NCBI RefSeq assembly: GCF_000002075.1
Contig: NW_004797352.1
Location: 456,820-520,819, forward strand
DNA: 64,000 nucleotides
From: Aplysia californica
Taxonomy: Eukaryota > Mollusca > Gastropoda > Aplysiida > Aplysiidae
Direction: 5' to 3'
The notes under the pieces were generated by a model. The model was not told where the DNA came from and ran no database searches. It was given only the letters and a program-made list of their open reading frames with translations. Made by a program: the position numbers and the translations under genes. Positions 54,848 through 64,000 of the stretch are shown piece after piece. Position 1 is the stretch's first letter, and each line of letters starts with the position of its first letter.

Positions 54848-57800
54848 TCAAGGTATGAGAACACTTTTCTTCCCCTTGCCTTTCCCTTTGCTTTTTGCAG
54901 ATGTCACAGTTCGCTGTTCAGGAATGTTGGCCAGCTGCTGACGGTCTTTCAGGATATCACAAGGCTTTATAAGAGGCTCTTCAATCTTAAACGTTTCCAC
55001 AATCTCCTGAAAAGCAAAACAATGTAGACAATTATATAGAAATAAAAACAAAAAGAATTATATGCTCTGTATCCTCTCCTTGTCAAGCAAATAAAGTCAC
55101 ACATTAGGTGCTGTTTGTTTTAAATAATAAAATAATAATGGATTCCATTTATATAACGCATATCCACTTATGCAATGCTCTATGCGTTTTAGTAGAGGTT
55201 TTACGGCGCTCGCAACTGCATAAGGTCATATGAGCGACAAGGGATGGATTTCAAATAGAGAAGTCCTTGCAGGGAATCAGGCTTACTCTGCTCACCTCTC
55301 TAGCTTCAATAGCACAAAGTCTGCTTCGACTATCAAGGCACCCCGAAAATAGCGGGTCACAACAGTGCGACATACATACAAAACAAGTAGAGGAGAAATG
55401 AAAATACAGTGGAATCCTGTTATAACGAGAGGGAGGGGACCGGTGTCAAATGTCCGTTATAGCAAGATTCTCGTTATAAGGGACCCAGTAATAAATTCAA
55501 GGAAAATAGTAAAGTAGGTCTAATCTATGAGTCTGGTTTTCGGTTCATTTTTTTGTTGTAATCTCCCCTGAGGATGATTAGGTTCTACATGACCTTACTT
55601 GATCAAAAGTCGAATCAGGTTTCTTTCTATAACGCTAGCGATATTGACAGCTCGGCGTTGGCGATCAGAAAGAAAGTTCTCTAGGCTAACTCGCCCGCTG
55701 TGTTGTCCCCCACCCCACCACACCCTGTGGTGCGTTCCATCTGCTTGCGCACAATGGGAACATACCACACCCCGCCCACGTCACACATTCACTCCGTCCA
55801 TCACAGTACAGCACTATGACCTCTCCATCCCTGCATCGGTGAAGTGAGAGGCGTGGTAGACCTAGATAATCTAGACTAGGCTGGCCAATCACACGATGCG
55901 TTCTGCTTGTCTGTGCATGCCACACTCTCCCCACTCATTCAATCAGGCCTTCATTGTTGGCACTCGTGGGCTCTCCCATTCTTTGTTTCGCTAGATCACC
56001 AACAAGTTTCTCAACTGGCGAGGTTTTACATTAATTAATAGCCTATGCGCTGTGCACAGCAGCAGCTATATTACGGTATAACCGACTCCCGTGTTTGTCC
56101 GATTGCGCTATAGCAGTATTTTATTTACAAAGATAAAGAAGGGGAAAAAACGGGGTTTTAGAATAGTGTCTTAATAACAGACTTCTCGTTGTTTCACACG
56201 GCGCACTGGCAGTGGAATTTTAGTTGCCGCGGGGGGTTCCCCGCCGGGCGCCTTATCATGTCGGGGTCACGGGGGTCAGCTCCCTGTCGCCGCTCTGTCT
56301 GGGCCGACTTAATTTTTGGTACTTTTCAACGTACAATTTAAGGTGTATCCTTGTATTTATGGTAATTCTCATTTAGTGCACCCAAAGCACGCATTTCTGC
56401 TCTTGAGACTCAAAAAAGAACGGACGTTGTAACTTGTCTGGTTATTTCGTTAGACGCACTGGAGTCGGCAATGCTAAATTGTATTTTTTTGGGGACTAGC
56501 GTGAATGAAAAAAAATCAATATAAAAAAAACGCATCGTCAAAATCTGTCAAACTTTTGGAATATGAACGACATAACATTAGTGCAGATACTCAGAAAAGA
56601 TGGTATCTGCGCTTATAATAAATTAGAAGGCTGTAATTTTGCAATGTTATCCATCGGGCACACAATTCGCTACGAAGTAATTCCTCCAAATACAACTTTA
56701 TGTGTCTAATATAATCATGAATATTCGCATATTTTCTCGAAAGTTTATAAAAGTTATCATGAAGTTTCTCACTGAAAAGTACAAATAGATTTTAGTGCTA
56801 GAATATATCTTCAACGTAGATCTAATACATGAACAGTATCTGTTACACTCCAGAAATTGCTTACTTTTCTTAAAACGCTAAGTCTAGGTTTTGTAAGTTG
56901 ACCGAATAATAGGGATGACTTCTCGTAATTGGGTTATAAGAATAATTTCTAGCTTTCCAGGGACACTGAATCAGCACCAGACTTTTCCAGCTTTTTTTAC
57001 GTTTCTATGACCATTTGCAATAACTGACAATGTGACTGATTTCTTTACATTCATAATTGTGTCCGCGCATATTTCCTACACAAAAACTAAGAATGAATGT
57101 TTTAGCTGTCATTATTTTTATTCCATACTAGAAGTTGATCTCTACCCATGTATTTACACGGTTTTGTGGTTTTTTAAATCGCTTATATTATATCTTTTTA
57201 GTTGTATGCAGGCTGCCACAGACACAGCATGATTCATGAACAAACGCAGAGTAACTTTCTCTTGTTTAATAGTAAAATAAGAGCTAACGCTGATCGTCTT
57301 TAGTTAAAATATGCAGATGTGCATCTTTCTTCTCTTATAACTTGACTATTACTACTACCGCAGATTTAAGATTTCTCATGGTAAAAGACATGATATTCGT
57401 AGTCAGTTTAACACAGAATTTGGAGAGATCTGTCGTGCCTTTTTAAAAATAACAATCATTTATTCATAACTTTGTAACTAAAATAGGACAAATTGGGTAC
57501 TCTACAAACACTTGTCTAGAACAAAAACTAAGGCACAGAAACTAACCATTCTAACGCAGAATAAATCTCAAGACATTGAGCTTTTAGTACATCCGCGTAA
57601 TGGTTTGCTGTGTGGGATGGGGAAGAAGTTATATCGTTTTAAACATAGTCAAAAATGCTAACTTCCCGACCGACACCGGCAAAGTCGCCTCAGGGCTCAT
57701 TAACCCCGTGACCCCGAGCCGGGGAGCTCCGGCGGGCTGCTGAGTAACACGAACTAAAAGTAACAGAATCGGGCGAAAAGTGACGCTGTGTTCAGGACTC

Positions 57801-60800
57801 GTTATAAGTGGATTCCACTGTAGTAAGGATTAGGAAAGAAAAATCCACAGTTCCCTGTTGCAGTTCAGGCACAGTTATGAGCATGACATTGATGAATCAG
57901 CCTATTTACAATAATTACAATTCTACTGTGCATAATAACATGGTTAATGTCCCCCCTTTGGGAATGGCCTAAAGACACTTCAGTCAGTAGCATCGCCCCA
58001 GGGGGTGCACATTGGGTGCAAAGACATCGACTTGCAACCTACTTTTAAAGGGACATAAATATTCCCAGCACAGAGCTAATATAGTAGTAATCCCCAGCTG
58101 CTGAATATTCTTCATTATTCTTTTTAGCTAAATCAAGTCTGACAAAAGTTCTTTTCAGCTCTAACAGGTAAATTGTCCCACAATTTAAAAAAAGACTTAA
58201 AATGTTTTGGGTAGGTGTTTTTTCCGCAACCGCATAAGGTCATATAAGCACGCGAGATACATTAACCATTTTCAGTTGGTATTAAATTTTGAATTTTGCC
58301 TAGTGTGGCAGCAGAAGCCTACTCTTTATCGACTTTCGACTACCAAGGGATCTTAAATGTGCGCAACTTGCACATGGGATCTCCAAGATTTTTCGCCCTT
58401 GTCCGAGAAAGCTGAAAGTAGATCTTTAATATCATAAGATCAGGGGCGTGGTTGAAAGACAGCAGTAAGAAGGAGCCAAGGAGTAGCAATAGAAAGGCTG
58501 CAGAAAGAGTCAGGAGCCCAGAGGAAGGGGCAAGGCAGGTGAGAGGGTGGGGGCAGAAAGTGAAGACGTAAGCAGATGACAGAACATTGTTAGTGAGAAG
58601 ATGAAAGGAGACAATTTCCCATTGAGATCATATGTTAGGGAAGTAACTCAACATCCTGCTTAAAAAACTAAAAGTACAGCCAGTTCGTCTAGAAATTCTA
58701 GGATGATGCTGCACCAACCTGTCTTATTGGCTTCAAAGTGTAGATGTGGATAGCTGAATTCTGGAAGTTGAAAGTTTACAAGGACATGTCTTTGGGGCAG
58801 GAAAGATTCGATACTTGCAGGTTGTCTGATTCAGTAGTGTTGTTCTAGAGAACAATCTTTCGTTATGCTTTGAAGCACGACCCAAGGTCCCTATGATGTA
58901 ATTCAATCAGCGACACAGTAAACTGATTTGTTTTTTGTGTAATGTTTTTGTAAAGTGTTTTACGGCGCTCGCAACTGCATAAGGTCATATGAGCGCGCAG
59001 GACACAACTCATATTTTCAGCTGGTAGGAAATTTTGAATTTTGCCCGGGTGGCGGCCGAAGCCTACTCTTATCGATTTTAGACCACCAAGGGATCTTTAA
59101 CATGCGCAACTTGCACACGGGCCCTCCGAGATTTTTCGCCCTTGTCCGAGAAGGCTAGGTGTAGATCTTTCCGACCAGAAGATCAGGGGTGTGGCAGAAA
59201 GACAGTAGTAAGGAGGAGCCAAGGAGTAGCAGTAGAAAGGCTGCAGAAGGAGCCCAGAGGAGGGGGCAGAAAGTGGAAATGAAAGCAGACAACAGAACAT
59301 TGCTATAGAGCAGGAAAGGAGGTGAAAGGAGACAATTTTACAGAAGAAAATTGTTCGGTTGCTACCCGGATTCGAACCCGGGACTTTTGAATGAGAGGCC
59401 AACACCTTAACCTCTAGGCCACGAGAGCCCCCGTAAACTGATTGGAGGCAGTAAAGAGTATAACCAGTTGAATAACAGAAAAGTAAGAACTAGGAAAGCT
59501 ATTTATCCCATAAAAAATGGCTTATGCACTTGAGCTGAGATTTTTCCATTGCATCTTTTAAAATCATAAATGAGCCGAGCCTGTCACTTGAGCTGTCTTA
59601 ACCTTTTTGCATTGTGCACAACAGCATTAATGTCATTAACACAGACCTTGGCATTGGCCCTCATATAAGACGTTACCACAATTTGATAACATTGTATGAA
59701 AGCTAATGGATAGTCCCGACAAATCAGTTTGGTGTATGCAAGAGCAGAATTCTTTCTTTTATTGTTTTAACACAAGCTACTGATAAAAGTTGTAAAGCGC
59801 ATTCAGCATGCTTCCGTGCATGGGTCTATTATTTTCATCGTTGTCGTGAAATATCATTTTGCGCACAATAGCTTTCTACTTCAAATACAATTTCTTAAAT
59901 TGATAGATTTGGTTTTGTTATATGATGGTGCCCTTGAGAGGAAAACATCTTGTCATGACTAAGGTTTATTTCTTACATTGATAGATTTGGTTCTGCTATA
60001 TGATGGTGCCCTTGAGAGGAAAACACCTCGTCATGACTGAGGTTTATTTCTTACATTGATAGATTTGGTTCTGCTATATGATGGTGCCCTTGAGAGGAAA
60101 ACACCTCGTCATGACTGAGGTTTTAGATTCCTACTGTGCAGATGATTCTGGCCATCAAGTGGACTTTGATAAAGTGGATGTTGATATAGATAATTACTAA
60201 AATAAGTCAAAACTACTTGAAAAGGCTTAAGCTCTCTTTGGTGTGAATTTAGATGCAGCCTTCAATGAGTCCAGTGCATCCATTTCGATTCAGTCTAGAT
60301 TTACAATGTTGATAATACATTTCACGTTCAAGCAGTCCTCATGACCGTACATAACAGCATTTTTCTCTCTTTCAAGGCACTGGATTGATCAACAAAAAAG
60401 ATGTGTTTGACCATCTTCTTTTATCTTTTCTTTTCATCAGTCCTTTTTACATTAAAAAAAATAGTATTATGACAATGATCTTATTGACATACAGCTTGAT
60501 GTGGCTATAGGAAAGTAAGTACACAGACATACATGTATTATCACATCACCGAACAAGGATAAAAGTGAAAATGACAAAATATTATTCAGTCAATGCAATG
60601 ATGTAAAGTATTTCGTCAGCATCATTCCACAATTGCCTAAATCAATCTCTGGAGGGACAAACCTCATTTTTGAATTAAGACATCAAGTGGCATCTTACAA
60701 TTTGATTGCATTTTGCTGGGTTATTTTATTCCTAGTTTTTCACTGAAAAGTGGCCAAGTCTCAATTCTGATAAGGGTGTTCTCTTTTTCTTTAATTTTTC

Positions 60801-62799
60801 AACGAATTTCAAAACATGATTTTGTTGCTTGTAGAATGATAACAACAATTTGTTGCCTATTCAAAACTCCCATTCTTATAGAAATCTCTAACATCAATCA
60901 CAATATCACTGACCTTCCACTCTTCATGAGTAATTGATAATACTACTTGGTGTCTTTCAGCAGTTTCACTTCTCTCATTCTCTATATCTTCCTTCTGAAT
61001 GGGTTCTAGGAAAAACAAAATATTATTGCATAATAATAAATACACGTACATGTGTGTAACATAGAAAAGGTGTGGAGTAGAAGCCCTGAAAATCTGTTGC
61101 TTATTTCTACAGCAAGCATCAAAACAATACAGCTGACAAGAATACTTTCTCACAAACAACTTGCATTTTTAATTATTTTTATCCTGGCCGTACCCCCGCG
61201 GACTCTGTCCCCGTTCTGGGGCTGCCGCGCTGTATGAGTTGGAATTCAGGGTGTATATTTCAAAGTGCTCTATTTCTTATGTTTACTCTTAGGTTTTAAG
61301 GAAATTCGGCAGTTATGTTAGAAATTGAATGTAGTTTTTGTAAATGTATGTGGTTAGGAATTACAGCAATTGCGGCATGTAGATTTTGAGGTGTACTCCA
61401 CCCTCCAACTTGACCCTGATTGCCGCACACACAACGTCACATTGGATTTTATAGATCTAGCCCTACCCATCGATACAGCATGAATTCCAGTACTGACCCT
61501 TTCACCGTGATCTGAATCGCTATTAGATGAGTCTAAGTCCTGTTTGTTATCATCCACAACGGAATTTACGGCACTTGATTCAGAGTCACTTTCATCAAAT
61601 TAGTCTCATCCCCCCTCACAACCCAGCGCCACTTCAAAATGCACTTCGTCGATCGTGAACGTGCGTTTTCGAGACATCTTTCAAGCTTCTACACCCATCA
61701 AAAACAAAGAAACCATTGTTCATTGGAAAATTTAAATATTCAGACAGCGCTAGCATCGCCATATTCGCGTATTTTGGAAATTACAAGCAGAACTAGCTTC
61801 TTTGAAGTGACCGTATAGCTGGTCCTTGTTGCAAGTATACTCGTAGCCCGGATAAAAAGAGCTAATGTTGGATTGTGTCTATACTTTTCAAATGGCTATT
61901 TTAAAAAAAACAATACAAGTCAAAATTAAAGAGCTCTTGGCATTTTAATATGGATCTGGCTTTTGAAAAATAAACAAAATTTCAGTGAACACATTCACAA
62001 ACCTATTACCGATAGTTGAATCGAGTAACCCGATTTCCACTGAAAATCAGCTCGTAGTAGACTTTCCATGAGAAATTACATTAAAAAATAGTTCTTCTTA
62101 CAGAAACAGTCTGGTACACATTATCTCAAGAGTCTACTCACAGCAAAAGAAATGTCCAATGTGAAAAGCAGACTGTAGCAGTTTCATCTCTCCCAATTTG
62201 GACTCTGTCCTTGCCTTACAACGGGTTCTTCCAATGTTTGACAGAACCCATGTTTCCCAGACACTTATTTTTACCATATTAATTTTGGTATTGACATTGG
62301 CTACATTCAAGGGAATAAACACTTATTTAGCTTACCATCACCATTGTAATAAGTTAGGTTCCACTTTTTAATTGCTATCAAACAACTTTTTAATGTAACA
62401 AACAACAGTAATTGTAAAAAAATCTCTTAAGAGAAATGAGATATTCTTCCTTACACACAAAATATTTACTTATATAAATAAACCACAGCCAGCGCTTGAC
62501 ATGAGTATGAGGTATATGTTATGTACCCTGGTGACGGTCTTCCATAGCTTTTGGAAAAATACACCTTCTCTTTCTATCGTTGAGAATACTGGTATTGTTA
62601 CAGCTTCTATTCAGTGCAGCAATGGAAATAATGTGTGTACAGGAAAACTAACCTTAAAAAAAACCCCCATAAAATAAAATCTTTTTTTTTTTACACAAAA
62701 CAAAAAGGAGAAGAATGAAACAATATTACACTACACAAAGAGGGACTTACCAATAACTGGTAAGCTGTCATCATCAAGCGTGACTTTTGCGAGACCATC
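54848..62799 (-). CDS. unrecognised host gene, 3' part, three phase-matched exons
   Basis: Three exons join in frame. 62799-62751 encodes DGLAKVTLDDDSLPVI and ends in phase 1. 61005-60914 encodes EPIQKEDIENERSETAERHQ then VVLSITHEEWK and ends in phase 0. 55006-54848 encodes EIVETFKIEEPLIKPCDILK, DRQQLANIPEQRTVTSAKSK and GKGKGKKSVLIP followed by TGA. Acceptors (TTTCTCAG, TTTTTCCTAG, GCTTTTCAG) and donors (GTAAGT, GTCAGT) are good. The product end is charged and finishes in a Lys/Gly-rich basic tail. I do not recognise the family. The 5' exons lie beyond 64000. The introns hold a piggyBac-like N-terminal fragment, SINEs, a pogo-like element and a 78-bp tandem array. Confidence 0.65.
55408..57820. 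mobile_element. 2.4-kb pogo-like non-autonomous element, nested
   Basis: Ends CAGTGGAATCCTGTTATAAC and GTTATAAGTGGATTCCACTG are inverted (21 of the first 23 positions), flanked by TA on both sides (55406-55407, 57821-57822). No transposase is seen. Its right two thirds is the 1.57-kb repeat at 56210-57786, which stops 11 bp short of the right terminal repeat. Confidence 0.88.
56210..57786 (-). repeat. 1.57-kb unclassified repeat, copy 2
   Basis: Inverted counterpart of 30096-31664, sitting inside the pogo-like element. Either it inserted there or it is part of a larger family whose other copy lost its ends. No ORF. Confidence 0.85.
58203..58620 (-). repeat. SINE copy, type 1 body (degraded hairpin)
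   Basis: Same body as 58950-59432 (CCAAGGGATCTTAAATGTGC, TTTTTCGCCCTTGTCCGAGA), with the left arm of the hairpin largely lost and no tRNA head. Confidence 0.75.
58950..59432 (-). repeat. SINE copy, type 1, with tRNA-derived head
   Basis: The most complete copy. The head at 59357-59432 has box A TGGCCTAGAGG (59411-59421) and a perfect box B GGTTCGAATCC (59368-59378). The body follows down to 58950 and ends in the GGCGCTC/GAGCGC hairpin and TTTTAC flank. The acceptor arms of the head do not pair, so it is a SINE promoter and not a tRNA gene. Confidence 0.88.
59433..59888. other. intron sequence, no feature seen
   Basis: AT-rich spacer within the last intron of the unrecognised host gene. Confidence 0.4.
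59890..60124 (+). repeat. 78-bp tandem array, about 3 units
   Basis: TGATAGATTTGGTT begins at 59901, 59979 and 60057. Units 2 and 3 are nearly identical. Period 78 is a multiple of three, and the last unit runs into a short open frame (VMTEVLDSYCADDSGHQVDF then DKVDVDIDNY). Confidence 0.9.
61340..61670 (-). pseudogene. acidic N-terminal fragment, piggyBac-like
   Basis: Minus-strand start MSRKRTFTIDEVHFEVALGC, then (after in-frame stops) FDESDSESSAVNSVVDDNKQ and DLDSSNSDSDHGER. Short basic start plus Ser/Asp/Glu-rich stretch resembles piggyBac transposase N-termini. Not part of the host gene in whose intron it lies. Confidence 0.4.
61671..62750. other. intron sequence, no feature seen
   Basis: No supported repeat or coding segment. 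Confidence 0.4.
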
Positions 62800-63647
62800 C
62801 TGAGAAAGAAAAGTAACTTAAGGCATTTTTCATCATGGTTGCACTAAATTTTTATATATTCTGTTGCCGTTAGCAAACAGCAGTACAAAAATATTTTACT
62901 GTGGTTTAATTTTCATTTATGTGCGAGTTTCAACTGCTACACAAATAAGTCATTTCAAAACCTGGCCCACATTCGTGTTTTCGAGAGTCAATTTTCGCTA
63001 CATTAAATTAATTCATTTGAGCCTGAGCTATTTTTCGCCCACCAACCATTGCAGTCCGATACTTTTGGGATATATTGAAGCGTTAACCACGAGAAAACTG
63101 AAAGCTGTCATAATTTTTCAAACCACGAGAAGACTGTTAAAGCTACCATAATTTTTCAAAATGCAACAAGAGAAAGAAAGAAATGCTCTCACTGAAAAAG
63201 AAAGCTGCATCTAATTTACCAAAACAGTTTTTAATAATATTTTGAAACGGCAATATCTGGGGGTTATGCAATTTTTCTTTCCAATTAGTAGTAAAATTTT
63301 CTGTTGCAATGCGGGGATGACTGATATAGTCCATTACAACTCAAAAAGTATTGCACATAATTTCACCAAATTATTTACGAAAAACAAGTGGTTAAACTGT
63401 TGGCTAGCCACTTCCCGCTGCTTGTAACCTTAAAAAAACAACAACAGAGATATCGAACGATAAAGCGCATCCCGTAAATACATGTGATTAGGCCACCGGG
63501 CTCTCAAGTGAGTTAATTCCTCAGTCAATAGGTCATCACAAAGAGAACTGGACAAAAGTCATGGTAAATTTGAGAAAGTACGCCACCTCAGTGACGAAGC
63601 ATTTGTTGCATCCCACGAGCATGGGGAACTGTGCCCCCTGCTTTTGT
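62800..63647. other. intron sequence, no feature seen
   Basis: AT-rich. Two near copies of ACCACGAGAA around 63088 and 63123 with similar downstream text. Confidence 0.35.
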
Positions 63648-63825
63648 TTAGTTTTCGTAAGAGTTTTACTGCACTTGCAACACAATAAAGTCACATAAGT
63701 GCCGAAGAATAGATATGTTACAAAAGAGTAACATTGACAAAAAAGGAGGAGAGATAAGGATGAGAGATGTTTGATAGGAAAGAAGGAGCAAACCTGCCAA
63801 CCATCCACCTGCTTTTGTGACAGCA
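63648..63825 (-). repeat. SINE-like copy, type 3
   Basis: Hairpin GCACTT (63671-63676) with AAGTGC (63697-63702), loop 20 nt, and the body GGAGAGATAAGGATGAGAGA, GGAAAGAAGGAGCAAACC. Confidence 0.8.
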
Positions 63826-63830
63826 AACTA

Positions 63831-64000
63831 CAGTCAAACCTGTGTAAGACGGAATCGCAAGGGAGCGAGAAAAAAATTCCATCTTAGACAGGGGAATTTA
63901 GGGGGGAGGCGGAGGTTGGGGGGGGGGGAATCAAAGGTCCAGCCGGTGGGATCAAGGATCTCTTGTCCGATCGGCAAGCATTGGTCAAAATTTCACACCT
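63831..64000 (+). mobile_element. pogo-like element, left end, runs off the window
   Basis: TA then CAGTCAAACCTGTGTAAGAC, a pogo/Tigger-type terminal repeat, followed by a second, related word at 63876 (ATTCCATCTTAGACAGG) in inverted sense. Confidence 0.5.

Larger units (their letters stand above)
55187..57946 (-). repeat. SINE-like copy, type 2 body, split by a pogo-like element
   Basis: Parts 55187-55407 and 57821-57946 join at a duplicated TA to rebuild the same order as 49612-49945. The hairpin is GGCGCTC/GAGCGAC, with one mismatch. Confidence 0.85.

Noticed and set aside
59357-59432. tRNA gene
   Set aside because: Boxes A and B are excellent, but the acceptor arms do not pair, the anticodon stem is poor, and the sequence runs straight into a SINE body.

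Overview
This window looks like intron- and repeat-rich DNA from an invertebrate animal, most likely a mollusc and perhaps a gastropod. The evidence is GT-AG introns of 1 to 11 kb, very long CA, CT and AT microsatellites, tRNA-derived SINEs, LINE fragments, and piggyBac-, pogo- and Mutator-like elements. The species guess is inference. One assembly gap of 100 N lies at 12604-12703.

Only two host genes can be supported, both on the minus strand. The first is a complete p24 cargo-receptor gene of the TMED4/TMED9 (alpha) subfamily. Its exon 1 is at 36882-36756 and its last exons are at 18543-18394 and 10649-10500. It carries two duplicated exons. Exon 2 exists as two 116-nt versions (25981-25866 and 24577-24462), and the terminal exon exists as two 150-nt versions 7.7 kb apart. 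Phases, lengths, splice sites and key motifs are intact in all four, so the locus could encode up to four 214-residue receptors. The second is the 3' part of an unrecognised gene (exons 62799-62751, 61005-60914 and 55006-54848) that runs in from beyond the right edge.

The rest is mostly mobile DNA. 1-15 kb holds LINE fragments of two families, two 179-bp MITEs with 6-bp target duplications, a second MITE family and large microsatellites. 15-27 kb holds the body of the TMED gene with SINEs in its introns. 27-36 kb is the long first intron, with a 175-bp tandem array, one copy of a 1.57-kb repeat, and a palindrome-rich stretch. 37-48 kb contains a 2.9-kb element with long inverted ends and a decayed transposase-like gene, then a broken piggyBac next to a 45-bp-armed perfect palindrome. 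49-54 kb holds a decayed Mutator-like transposase. 55-64 kb holds the second host gene, a pogo-like element nested in a SINE, an inverted second copy of the 1.57-kb repeat, and two related tRNA-headed SINEs.

Across the window at least eleven SINE-like copies end in the same short hairpin. Its stem sequence changes between subfamilies while its pairing is kept. This hairpin and the doubled exons of the TMED gene are the strongest leads.
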